A DNA stretch of 64,000 bases, from the NCBI GenBank assembly GCA_005765155.1, contig VCCP01000007.1, forward strand, positions 2,001,501-2,065,500. Direction: 5' to 3'. A program made the translations under genes and the position numbers. Under the pieces are notes generated by a model. It was not told the origin of the DNA. It did no database searches and saw nothing but the letters and a program-made list of their open reading frames with translations. This stretch comes from Zelopaecilomyces penicillatus (lineage: Eukaryota > Ascomycota > Sordariomycetes > Hypocreales > Pseudodiploosporaceae). Below, in pieces: positions 44,082 to 57,598 of this stretch (its first letter is position 1; the number at the start of each line of letters is the position of its first letter).

Positions 44082-45560
44082 ATGGCCTGTATCATCGATA
44101 ATTCTATGGAGCCATCGGCTACTCCAAAGCAGCTCTTTATTGACGATACCACCACTCAGTCTATGGAGTTGCCAATGTCGAATCCTAACACTCCTTTGGC
44201 TGGACCCCTGGTCTGGTCTGGAAGTGACTTCAACAACGATACATCGTACACCCTGCAACTCACCAAGTCTGACATTGAAGAGGTTGATGCTGCGTTAAAC
44301 AGTTTCAAAAGTGAGAATTGGGTCAGGTGCCGTTTCAAAGAGTCTGGAATAACTAACGTTTTGTTTGGCTGTAGCTCAAGGACTTGATGGCGACGAAGTT
44401 TCAAAACACAACTTTCCACTTCCTGGGCTCTCTTCCCGACTTAAAACCTGCGCAACTACGATCCATGAGGGCCAAGGCTTCTTTGTGATCAAGGGCCTTG
44501 ATGCTAAGCACTACTCTGTTGAAGACAGCGTCACAGTCTATCTAGGCATTGCGAGCCACATTGCTGATAAAAGGGGCTTGCAGGATAAAAAAGGAAACGT
44601 GCTCTGTACGTTTCTTCATCCCAGCTTTGCCCCAAGCAGTAGCCTGTTTTTATCATAAATAACTGACAGGAATAGCTCACATTACCAACTCCAAGCTCTG
44701 GAAAGTGCCTGTTCAGCAGCGTCATGGTATTCACTCGAGTCAAGCCCTGGTAAGAACATAACCCCAAAACTGAAAGAGTTACATGGAGTTAATGATTATT
44801 AAACATGGCTCAAGCCTTATCATAATGACATGGGATGCGATATACTCGCCCTCCAAGTTCGACAGAGCGCACAAAGAGGTGGATTCACATATCTGAGTTC
44901 CTCTTGGACTGCCTTCAATCAGTTACTCACCGAAGAGCCGGAAGTGGCCAAAACTTTGCTGGCCCCTAATTGGCCCGTGCAAATGTAAGTCTTGGGAGTT
45001 GTTAATCATCATGCTTGAATGAATAAGTTGAACAAAAAACGCTTATTCTTGTTGTTCGAAATAGTACAGGACGAAGCCCTCAGCATTACCTTGCTCCTGC
45101 AATTACGATTCACGAGGGTAGGCTGATGGCCAGCATGGACCCCAACCGATTCGGCCCACATCCTTCCAGCGATCTCACAGATACCCCTGGATTGACAATT
45201 CCCCAGAAACACGCCCTGGAGAGACTTTCAAGTGCCGCCTACCGCTCCGAACTACGATTGGAACTCGTTGGAGGTGACATTTTATTCTTCAACAACTGGG
45301 CTTTGCTCCACCGAAGAGATGCTTACACGGACGATGAGGAAACTTCACGCCACATGGTCAGGCTTTGGCTTCGAAACTCGGAAATAGGATGGCCTGTTCC
45401 GCAATCTTTTATGCGGCCCTGGCTCGCAGCTTATGGAGAGAACAGTCAGGTCAAGCAGCTCTACCCCCTGATTCCTATGCCTGATTACAAGGTTCCCAAA
45501 TATTCGGCTGGATCTGCAGCATTCGTCATAGAAGATAGTGATGGGTCTGATGACGAATAA
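44082..45560 (+). CDS. TauD/TfdA-like Fe(II)/2-oxoglutarate dioxygenase
   Basis: Five exons: 44082-44310, 44375-44605, 44676-44749, 44815-44984, 45065-45560 (399 residues, all phases agree). The joins rebuild NSFK/TQGLDGDEVSKHNFPLPG, KKGNVL/SHITNSKLWK, SSQAL/PYHNDMGCDILAL and NWPVQI/TGRSPQHYLAPA. The 2-His-1-carboxylate iron site is visible: His181 and Asp183 in PYHND, distal His331 in TSRHMVRLWLR, with the nearby Arg338 suited to bind 2-oxoglutarate. Fungal relatives of this length (GQGFFVIKGLD, SSSWTAFNQLL, GDILFFNNWALLHRRDAY) are described loosely as taurine-catabolism or clavaminate-synthase-like dioxygenases; substrate unknown. Start chosen at the Met of MACIIDNSMEPS, giving a typical N-terminus. 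There is an acidic C-terminal tail. It stands alone, with 5 kb of non-coding DNA on one side and a 14-kb desert on the other. Confidence 0.9.
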
Positions 45561-48500
45561 TATCAGGGCCAATCCTATAGCATGAGTCATAGACAAAGAT
45601 CAAAGGGTTTAAGACTATATCCCCTTTGGTTTTGGGTATACTAGTCTTTCGAACGATTATCCCTTTTTGGTAAACGGGGGGCATGATTAGGGGGCGAAGG
45701 GGAGAGGGAGGAGGGGTGCGGCAAACACAACAAGATCAGATTGTATTGATACTCTAGTCGGCGCTTATTCTACAGGTGTATACATGTTTTATCCCGCATT
45801 AAAGAACCATTCTTGTTCCGCGTGAATCTGCCTAACTCATATCGAGAGAGTAGAAAGGGGATGGATGACATCCCGGTTAAAACTAGCCCTCATCAACGCC
45901 ACCATGGCCAGCCCCAGTGAGCCAGTAGTGACAAGACACTCAAACAAAAAAAAAACTCCGCCATTTGTCAAAGCAAAGCCCAGATACAAAACCCTTTCCC
46001 AGGATTCCTGAAGCACATTAGATCGCCAGGACGGCATTCAGCATTCCAACGCGCGCGTAGCCGCGATTTGCGAGTTCTGTCATGTCAACTAATACACCCC
46101 CCTCCCCCTTCCGTCTGCCACCCCCGTGGGAAGTCCGGCACATGAGACGGCGTGCTGACTCTAGACCCCCCCCTCCTCCCCCCTTGAGCCTCTTAGTAGC
46201 ATTTCAAGCTTAACCAACAACGTCTCGGGGTCGACCGGGCCATGCTGCCTTGGCCGGTTTGAGCATGTCAGTTGACCCAGGCCAGTATGGAGATCATCGA
46301 GATTTGACTGACTGCGGCCCCCCTCCCCCTTGTGCCTTGCCCCATCTGCGAGACGTGTTCCCTTGAGAGTTAAGGACCGAGCTTTTGTTCTGCCAGAGTT
46401 ACGAAAACGGAATCAACTGCAGCAGTATGGCCAGCTCATGTATGCGTACATGCCTTATCACTGCGGCTGTATACGAAGCACTCCCCCCTTCCCCCTAGTG
46501 TTGCGCACGTTCCGTACAACAGTAGCACTGATGGTGTGTGTGTGCGTTCGTGGCGTGTCGGTTGGGCTGCTTGCTGTCCGCTCTGCCGCTTGTCATGGTC
46601 AGTGTTCAATCTATTGGATGCTTAGAATGTCCAAAGGGGATGTGATTGAAGTTTGAGGCTCTGCCCTCTGACTCTGTTTGCCGTCCATCATCCCTGATGA
46701 CGTCATCATGGCGTATTACATTACTCCAGCCATTTTATTTTTCAGATAAATGTCTCACCGCTATGCGTATGAGGCGATTCAGAGTGTTATTTATTACACA
46801 TAGTTTAGTATGTAGTCGAGTTGCTCTCTTGAAGACTAGTAGATATAATAGTGCGTACTTCGTCTGGCTGGTAAGATATGGGTGTTGGTTGTTGGGCCGC
46901 AAACACTACGTCTGAATCCATGAGAGAGACCTGCATACGTCCATCTGCGTCACTTCATTGTTTGCATGTGGTCTTTTTACTTTTGTAAAACAGCGCCCCA
47001 GCCTTAATTTGAACCCAGATGGTCTCAGTTGCGTGGACTCTGTTGCAGATTGACCCCTTTTTATGTGATATAGTATGCCAAGACCTCGTCTATTTGGCCC
47101 TTCAAGGTGGCCTTTGACCAGAGAGGCACTACTTACGCTTTGCTAGTCTGACGAGAATTCAGACTTCAGAACAAAATGGAGTCTCGGGGAGTTTGATCCG
47201 GCCTGTCACCAAGTTTGCTCGGCATGGAAAGCCCCCAGTCATACAATTCCGATCCCAAGCCACATCTTGCCGGTTTGTGGGGCCTGCTAGGCCTGGATCT
47301 GGTGAGGCGGCGCTGACACAACAAACTAATAGCTATATGATAATAGCCCGTCTCGTTGCTAGCTACTAGTCTTCGTAAGGTTTGTGGACCAACGGAGCGC
47401 GCCAGTAGACTACATGACTCGGGCCACACATACCTCTTCATATCAGCTGCCAATACGCAATTATTTAGTTGAACTATAACGCTCTCACAGCCATCTATCA
47501 CAGCCCTTGAAGTGATCAAGCAATGACTTACCTTTACTTCTTTGTGTCATGCCTCGAGTTGAACGTAGTATATTAAACCGTGGCAGTCATCAAAAGGTCT
47601 CTACGAATCAGACCCATACATTTTCATTTTCATTTCCATTTCTCATGTCCGCTGCCCCACGACTCTGCGATTCCTTGTGCGGCTTACAGTTCCGAGATGG
47701 CTTGGGCTGAGATAGGTGCGGCTCAAAAACAAGCCCAATGGCCACGTTTGTCTACACCAAATCTCTCTGGGTATTCTGGGTATTCATCCCAGACCTAGGC
47801 CGGGGCCTTGTGGTGGATCCGGAAAATGAAGCACCGAAGCAGGAAATAGCCTTTACATTCTCAAGCTAGACATGGGTGACACACTGAAGACAGCATCCGA
47901 CGGTCATACAACATTCTAAGGACTTCATCCGGTATCTCAATAACTGTATTTGACATGTTTCCGACTCTGTATGTGTCACACTTGGGGGTTGGCAGAAGCC
48001 GTCGCCTGATATGAGGCCGCTTTGGGTTGCAAGGTGTGGCGTTTCTCTCCGCAATCAAGCAGGCGGCAAGTTCAGCTACGCTCCAGGGGGCCATTGTAAC
48101 TTGCGACGGGTGATATGTATGGAGGATTGGGTACTGTATCAATGTCTTACGCAGTTCTGCTGATCAGTCTTGAGAAGGCATTTCAGCCCGCCGGCTACGT
48201 CGGACCGTCAATTCCCGCGATGCCCAATTTGTAAGACTTACTCCGCCGCAATTCATGCTCGTGATAAGATGATGTGCCGTCTTTGTGGGGATGAACATGT
48301 ATCTACTGTCTTCTTCACATGAGAGCCTAGACACACAAGGCTGCCAAGCATCGTTGACGCCTTTTCATGTGCTACCCCAACATCACAGTGGAGTCGCGTT
48401 GTTCCATGGGCCAGCAACTGGACGGGGGGATCATACGGTTGAACCCGCGATTGGCCTATTTCCAGTATATCACACAACGGGATGGAGTATGCGATACTTA

Positions 48501-51500
48501 TGTGCCGGAAGCTTCAATATGCTCGTGCGGGGGAGGTCAAATACTGGATATTCTACACCTATGCTACCCTAATACGAGCTCAGGCCGTTGCTGCGGACAG
48601 GCATGTTACGGTTCCGATGGTGATCAGCTACAAGCCAGACCTTCAATGTAGCCATGTTCCCCTTGACGCCACTCCAGAATCACTCCCGGTTTCCGAGCAG
48701 TTCCCTGAACATGCATCTCCCCCCCCCCCGGCGGCTTGGGGAACACCCTGACATCTTGTTGGTGATTGCAGGGGGGGGCTCGGGTTGTTTGATGGTCGTT
48801 GCCGTTCTTCGATAACACGATGCCCCCATCCTATTCAGGCGCCGCACAGCCCGTATGTGAGTGATGGTCCATTCTGGGATTGCCATCCCTGGCTCGGTTA
48901 TGCCATCGGTAGTTCAAGCAAGTATATCGGCATAAATTGGAAACATGTATAAGCAACACGTCCACAATAAGCATGGCCAGAGGTGATCAAGTTTCATCGG
49001 AACTCTCCATGCGCCTAGGTCGGCATGTAACTCTCGTGTAAGTACATGAACTGCTCTGTCAACTTGGTAGTCATCACATCATTGCTTGTGCTTAAATTGA
49101 GCTAAATACGGAGAGCTTGTCTCGCAGGGTCATCCACTCGACCGTTGAGTGATGGCGTGCACTAGCATCAAATTCTGAAATCAGACCCCACTTGGGAGGC
49201 ATTGACATCGAGTATGCTTTTCATGGGTTGTTGGCCGTTGATTTGTCTTGGTTGTGTCGTCTGGGTGTAGCAAGTATAAATATACGTCCAACAGTTTGTA
49301 CTATTTTGTCGCGAAGAAGTGCATGTAGAGTTGCGTGATACGACTGAGTTGGTCGGGGGCATGTTTGACCAGCTCTCCAACCTCCCGTGTTTTTTAGAAT
49401 AATCACGTTGGCTATAGGGGCATCAGATAACAGCCATATTGGCTTGTACCAGGGGTTTTTTAGTACAATTTACTTCCCACCACTACACCAAGTGTACCTA
49501 CCACCAATGTTGTCATAGTCAGTGACAGCATTGCATAGGAAAATGTGTGTTTTCGATGAACATTGTGCAACCAATAATCGGCACAACTAACACTTCTCTT
49601 GAGTGACCAACTGCGGAATTACCAGAGCACAAGTAGCTTGTGAACTCATGAGACATTTGTTGGTGGCGTGCAATAACAAAGTGAGACATCCACGAGCGCC
49701 CAGTATGAAATTAGATTTAGTTGAAGGGAATACGACCAACATGATGTCAGCTAGAGAGCTTCAACAGAACTACGGCAAGGTCTGTACATATACCGCGTCC
49801 CAATCAATGGAGTTTCGACGGCAAATTTAAACCAAGCTTAAAATCAATCTGTCAGAGTGTTGTGAGATGAGTTTGATCTGAATTTGGAAGTCAACAAGGC
49901 GGCTTACAGGGTAAGAGATTTTACCTTGTCATGGTAATTGCCCGGAGGTAAGTAAGTATAAGTACACCAACGAATAAATCGTATGATTGAGAGCATTTAT
50001 TGCTTTGAGTAAGAGGTAATCCCCAGGACTTTTCAATTGGTTACATATGAGTTGGAGCCTCGTGGTCTTAGTTGTTCGTTTCGGGGTTGGCGAAATGAGT
50101 GTGGAGATGCTGCTTTGGTGGTGCCAACCTGACTACACACAACATTGCATGGACATGAGCATGGTGCATAATTAATTTTCTCAAGGATTAGAGCATAAAA
50201 GAGCGATATTGTACCGTGCAGTCACTTGGTCAAATTGTACAAGTTGCATTTGCATATGGTGTAAAGTAACGAATACTCCATGCTGAAAGACATGCTCATC
50301 TCTATTATGTCATTCCAAGAACCGACTATCATCATTGCTATTGCCTCAATAAGAACAGTAACCACTTGTATCATTTTCTCTGTATAGTTTGATTACATCT
50401 AAAAGTGCAGAAATATCGAAAACCGATGATACATCTACTCTCCCCTATCACCTTTCAGATGGGTTTAGGATCGCGAGCTTTACTGAACCAAATTATATGC
50501 GTTCTCATCTTGGTTTTGAAAGAAATACCCGTTGGTGGAGATTTTTATTAAGCAATGCGATATAACTCGAGGACTATCTAGTTTGCGTCTCGTAAGGTCA
50601 AACACCGAAAGCCACATTCGCAAACTAGTGAATAGAGCTTCGTCAGTATGACGCAATTTTGATGTTTGTGTTGGGCCCTAGCACTCAAACTTGACCACCA
50701 CTTGTCAGTATATAATCATCCCGGCGATAATATGTTGCATTGAGAGCCAGCGAAAAGTAAATTAGTAAAGACATAGCGCGTGGTTTGCCGCTCTATAGAT
50801 TGGATTAGGTAAGATTTGTAGCGGTCGTGGGCTAGAAGCATCTAATGTAATTGAAATAACTAGTAACTGGATTTGCTGTTGCTGGTGAGAACGATGGCTC
50901 TTGAAAGATTGCTAGAGAGTCTAGTCAAAGATATGAGTGGTGTCGTGGGTCGTCAAATAGATCTAGCCGGTTTGTTGACAGAGAGAAACTCATGTTGCCA
51001 TTGGGAGAAGAAAACAAAGCCTATAAAAGCAATTCTAATATTTGTGAAAGCGACATGAGAGCTTGAAACATATTTAGGAATTGGCGAAACACAGTTTCTA
51101 ATAGTTTGTGGCAGAATTTGCAAGAGTCGAGTCTTCAAAGCGGCAACTAACAGTTGCATCAGAGCTTTTGACAGCAGGGACAACAGCATGATTTTTATTG
51201 ATCTTGGAAGCTTTCCTTTGGAAGATACCAAGAGGGCTTCCAAGTCTTATTAAGGGTTCCTTGATGTGAACAGATGTGCTACACTGTATGTATAGAAAAG
51301 AACATCCACCAAAGGTTTATGGGCTAATTATACTTCTACTATGTCTTCTGGTAGAGGCACAAAGGGTTTGCCTAGATTTGCTAATATTAGCCAGATACCA
51401 AATGACTGAATTTAATCAAGAAGCGAATGGAAAGATGGGGATTCTAAGAAAAGTCGTGAAGCGGCCATTGAATAGACGAAAGCGCATAATATAACGGGGA

Positions 51501-54500
51501 TGTGATGGACCTACATTGTGTCGGTGAAATGCGATGAAGTATGAAAATGGCGTGTAACGAACTGCAAGTGGAAATGTTGGGTCTTTTGGATCTTCTGGGT
51601 TTCTTTACGTGATGTTCCAGTTGCGGCTGACCATAAAATCGCCAGCACATAGACGACTGAGGCCCAAGGGTCCGGTTTCCTCACACATAGAGTGTCATTG
51701 GTCAACCAGTAGAGCAAAACTTAACCAGCCAGGTCTGTCTTTCCGTCTAATTAGTGGAGAGTAAGATTTGTAAATGTTCTTTGCCGTTGTAAAATGAGAC
51801 TTCAAGTGTGGTAAGCGACAGAGGAGTCCGGAATGCCTACAACTAGGCAGATTGATCTTGATATCAAATTACAACTCAAACGAGCCAGAGATGAGAACAA
51901 GGTTTGTAATAGGAGCTAGAACCTATACAGAGCTTCATGATTCTGTAGACGAGAAGCCGACTTTGTTTCAGCGATTGGCTACAAAGCTAGCATGTTTGAA
52001 GGAGGAAATGCACTCTGATGTTTGAGATCGGGGTTTATTGAACGTTGGGATAACTTGCTCTCGTCGAGACACACAAAATCTCTTGCGAACAATAAATTAG
52101 TTTGAGATTAGATGCTATTTTGAGCGCTGTTCCAAGATGCGAGCCCTTGGCTACTTAGGATCTAGGGAAGTCACTCCCTGACTTGATAAACACAAGTCAT
52201 CTCACCTTGAACTGTAACATCTTGACATGAAAAGACTCTATGACATAGTGTGTCTGAAAGAAAGGTAGAATGTCTGTGTGTATTAGTTATTCGGCCGAGT
52301 TGGCATGCAACCGGAAGGGGCCAGGGAGGCAATCTCAAGCCCCTGGGGAGCAAATAGTCAGGCAGTTAATGTAAAGGATCACAGCGAGAAGTTGCTCCTC
52401 AGATAGCTACCTAGGAAAACCAGGAGTCTATTCTTCCTTGTAGTCGTGTTTGGGGATATGTTGACGAATACTGGTAGAGTTCCGGAGACCGGGAACTTTG
52501 GACCCACTTCAAGCCGATAGTCCGGAGGGTCACATCCGCGTACTCCCGCCCGTCGCGGTCCGCATCACATTGGGTATTATCCACAGAATGGATAGGCTTA
52601 TCAGTCTCAATACAGCCAAATTTAGGTTCCCGAAAATGTGAATTTACTTGTGGAGACTAAAGTTGTCACGACAAGAACCCACTCAAGTATTCCGGGCTTG
52701 TGTGTGTGTGTGTGTCCCCACTGCCCGTGAGGGGGGGAGAAATGCAGGCAGAAAATAGTAAGCCTTATAGCGACATCTAATTGGATTCATTTTCCCCAAA
52801 GTAAAGGGTCGTTTGAGCACGTTTATCACCGGCTATTCAGACCTTCCTTGAAAGAGATGTTGAACTTTTACACCCCGGTAAACAGAACAGGCATGCTTCC
52901 CGGTCCGACAGAATTCTTTGCCACCCTTACATAGAACACTACAAAAACCCCATTTTCTTGCCCCTTTTACAAGTCAGTGGGGTGTTCTAGAACTTCTCTC
53001 TGACATCAAGTGTGCCACGTTGACTCTCGCTGATCCCATCGCTGGCCTCTTTGCTCTCTTACTGCCCACCGGGGGAAACTCATGTGGGATCCCCCCACAA
53101 GCTCCCACATCTTTGTTCTAATTCCAGCTCACGTAGTGGGATTTTCATAGAAACCCCCCCGGTCAAACATACTAAGCCTCCCTCAAAGCCCACTCAGATC
53201 AAATAGTCTAAATCGGGCATGTCTAAAGGGAGCCAACGCCCAGATGCAGACCGCAGTTTTCAGTCGAAGGTTTTGTGTTATCCCACAGTGATACGGGTCG
53301 TCCCATTTCATGATTCGATCTAGACAGCTATATGGAGAACCACCAATTTTTTTAGTGGATCGTATCAGAAAAGGGTATAACTACAATGAAATAGATGGTA
53401 GCCCAAAAAAAAAAACGGCCAACTAGATAGAAAGAGTCATGAGCAGGAGGCGTGTTTTAGTCCAGCGCAAGCGGGCGCTAAAGAGCGTTCTTGTCAGATT
53501 GTAGTTCTGCGGCACTAGTTTAGGGCCAGCTGAAATTCTTGGGGAAACTTGGGAGCCTCCCACAACGGCAACGGCCGCGATGTAGCCAAGGCCCTGGTTG
53601 TCGGGTAATGGTCGTGGAAGGGATGTGGGGGGGGGAGAAGAGAGAGAGTGTATGTGAGAGTGGGTTGGAACCTCTTTGACGAGCGTGCTGTCTTCGTTTT
53701 CCCCCCCGGGCGTCACAGAAAACAAGTGAGATTGGACTCAACACCAAGCATGAAAGCGTACGCAGTGTGTTTTGGCACTGGCAAGGACCAAGTTGGGAAA
53801 CTATTGGACTTTGTAATACAGGTGCAAATAAGGACAATATAGAAAAGGAGATCATAACAGCCATGTCGCAATGCGCATTATCCGCAGAGCTGAAACGGGA
53901 ACCTTGAACTTGGCACTGCTGTCACAACCTGGCCAAAAAAAGGTCAGTGCAGTAGCTGTCACAATTTTCTGGCATGGAGAGGGAGGCTGGCTTGATCGTT
54001 CACAAACGTTCAGGTTAACCTCAAACCAGACTTGGCAGATGTAAGTGGCTGCAGGGTATTCTCACTCTCTCACTCTCTCTCGCGCGCGCGCCTCTCACAG
54101 AGAAGAGAGAGAAAAAAGAAGGCAATGCTATCTCTCCCCACACGGCACATGAGAGCCCAATACCCACACCTACCAGCGGCTCTCGTCGGTAACCCATTTC
54201 GTGGGTACGCAAACAAAACAAACCCTCAGCCGCCTTGCCTACGGATGCTTGAGCTCCCGAGTTTTTGCGTTGTTAGCCTTGGCAATAGTCTGGCGTTGGG
54301 TCAAACGCCTCAAGCCCTTTCCTTTTTTTTCTTTGCCTTTTCCTTTCTTCGTTTCCCGCTACCGCAGCTGGAGTAAACTACGTATTGCTCCATAGACGCA
54401 TTACCGGATATGGATAAGAATTGAAAGAACCCCCCCCCCTCAGCGCGCTAGTGAAAGGGGTGATGGGGGCGGGAAGAAGAAGAAGGCGTTCAGATGACAT

Positions 54501-57500
54501 GTAGTTTCGTACCAGCGTTCATCATTATTGCTAATGATGACTGGTTGATAATATTTCATTGTGCTGATGATTTTAAATTGCAAAAGCCTTGGATGGGATT
54601 GCGGAGTGTGTGCTTGCTGTAGGGTATTTGACCAGAATTTGCTTTGATGCGAATAACTACATTTGGTGGGTACTTCTAGAGCTGAAGCCTGATAATGACA
54701 GCTGTTTTGGTACGTCTCAAAGTCTCCTGTAAACTATAGCTTCATATATCTAATTGAAATAGTAAACAGCGAGTTTTTTTTAGTAGTGTTCTAAAAACAT
54801 TGACCTGTCCACTGATGAAGCATAGATGCATTCATTCTACAGAGTACATGGAAGCGAGTTCAGAATTTTCCTTGTATGATCGGCAATCCACTGTCTTATC
54901 CAGTGAGACATTTCAGCTTTGGTTCGTCCAACACTTTATCACCTCATATTGAGCCCGCATTTTCCCACTAATTTCGACAAAGTACGGTGTAGACAGATCA
55001 TTGAATCCTAAACTATGGATCTTGAAGGGCGTGGTGATGAATAAAGCGAAGTTGCCTCACCGTCCATGTGATATCGTTGTATCATTGGATTATGAGGCAG
55101 GCTCATTTAGGTATTGATGAGAAAACACCTAGCGTTCACGGCTTGTCGTGTTAACTCATGTCTCAGATAGCGAAAAAGTCTCGGATCTGCTTTTTCTGCA
55201 AGCATTCTTTGGCGAAGACGTTCATGGCAGTGAGTGTGAGTTTCCCCAAGATGACATAATATCCAATTGCTTATTCCTGTGTAATATTTCATTGCTTTAA
55301 TGTCATTCCACCATGGCAACCATCAATAGCTCCTACGTATCCATGCCTGTCGAAGAGATAAAGATGACCATGAATTCAGATGCTGTCAAAATGACACCTT
55401 GAACTCTCAAAGTCTGATGGCGATACAAGTTACAGACAGATCGATATTCTGGAATGCTGCAAGCACGTCGTAATCCTACATCACGTGATCCGACACATGT
55501 CTCGCCCCGACCGAAGCGGGTCCCCCTCACCCCGAAACGTTCCAGCCCTCGTAGAATCCGGTCTCTGATGAACTGTGCTGCGCTGTAGAAAAAGGAAGTG
55601 TTGCATTCAGCAAGCTTCTCTGACCTGACCTAGCTTGCCAGTGCATTTCTGAGACTTGCAGCTCCGGCACCAACAGCAACACGGAAGCAAGCAGGCATTG
55701 ATGATGACGCTATCTTCGCATTGCTACCAAGCGCACACGAAGCTGGCCTGCCTGCCTGCCTCTGCCTTTTCATGCCTACCACGCTGCCTGCCGGGCTGTG
55801 TACGTACCTAATACACAAGACGACGACAACGACGACGACCGCCTCGTACGACCCTCCACTACCGTGTGCAACGTGTGCATTGTCTGCGCCAGCCTTGCAT
55901 GAGTGGCCTTTTCGGACCGAGCGACGGGGCGCCATACTGCAATGGGCGTAGCTCCTGGCTCAAAGAGACAGGATTGCGCTGATGGCCCAGGGCGCTTCTC
56001 CGCATTGTGGCATAGAATCCGGGGTGAATCACGTCCGGCCGGTTCGAACCAACAGCAAAGTTGTGTGAACACACACTCGCTAGAGGAGGCAGACAAAGGA
56101 GAAAGACCACACAATGTGGTGATGGAGTAAGAGAGGTTCCCATACTTGGGATCTGCGAACCGATGGTCCACCTGTTTGACAGAAAGCCCATCGTCGCCCC
56201 ATTATAACCTAACCGGACGGCAAATGATGAGCCTTGGCCTGATCTCTTTTTCACGGTACTCCATCTCGTTTTCCCACTTCTTTTTCATTTGCCGGGGGTG
56301 GTGGCTGAATGCTGGGCGTTGCGGCGTTTGCTGGACGCACAGTGGTGGCAGGGGGGGCGAGGGAGGGGGGGACTGGGGTAGGATAGACGACCCCCCCTCG
56401 CCCATTGAGCCTAGAACGGCCACTCCGGCCGTTGTTGCATGATGGTGCATTCTCTTTCTCTTTCTCTCTCCCTCTCGTTCCCCCTATGAAGATCATGAAC
56501 AAGCTTGGCTCATTGATTATCATCCAGGGATTAGATGGATGCGTCTTGTTGATGCAAGAGCTCATGCCCAAACAACCGGGCCCTGAACGACCAAGGGGAG
56601 GGCATCAAATAACTCTCAATCACGCAACTGAGCTCCATCGCACATTCCCCAACGACGAACGACCCGCCAAACCGAGTGGACGGTTGAACGGGGGCCCACC
56701 AAAGGGATCGACTGTAACGAAGCTTTTCTGGATGTTCTTTTCCTGTTCGGGTGCATTCGGCCACATGTGTGGATACTTCAGGACTGCAAGTCATTGGCCG
56801 AGACCTTTTTCCAGCGCCGGCCGCCCCCCTTTTCCTTTCTTTTTTCTTTCAAACCCACACTAGGTTCTCACACACCTGTCCAACCAACCATGCTTTAGAT
56901 CTGGGGGTTCCCGTTCCTTTTTCACACGTTTTTGCCCACGGACGATTTCTTTTTGGTGTAGTTGATGAGTGATCGTCGACATGATTATTACTACGTACTG
57001 TAATTTTGCTGGGTCAGATTCTCTCTCCCAATACCACTAATAAGGGTCAGTCAGTCTGTTGATGACTTCTGCAGCAATGTTGAGATGGCCCTTTCCCCCA
57101 ATTTTGCGGTCAGCGGTTATTGTGGCGCCCTCATCCACACCGCTCGTGTAATTTTGACGTTGACGTTGTTTGTCCTCTGTGGCTTTTCATTACTTGTGGT
57201 ATTAAGCTACTGACGGTTTTGCGCTGCGTGTGGCTGCCAAAAGCCGCTGCGCACCCGGCAGATGGTTGCTAGGTTCGTGGAATGAGACGGATGGCTAGTT
57301 TTGATATGATTTCATCGTACTATAAGCTCTAGAGTCACTTGAACGAGCCTGTCTAGTTGAACATCACGAAACATCTCTTGTTGTCCTCTTGTCAACAAAA
57401 CAAAAACATCGTGTTTCACAGTAGGGGAAGCCGATGGCAGGATTCTCAGGCATGAAAAGGGAGGCAACTGATGAAATGCCGTGACGAGGCTTTCCTGTCA

Positions 57501-57552
57501 GCAGGTCGACGGCAATATCAGGGGTTGGATCAAGAGGCTTCCATCCCCGTTA

Positions 57553-57598
<46 letters not shown>

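Noticed and set aside
50953..51243. Minus-strand frame with a hydrophobic/amphipathic stretch (MLLSLLSKALMQLLVAALKT)
   Set aside because: No known domain, no convincing splice partner, and it lies in the A/T-rich core of the gene desert. It is kept only as part of that region's description.
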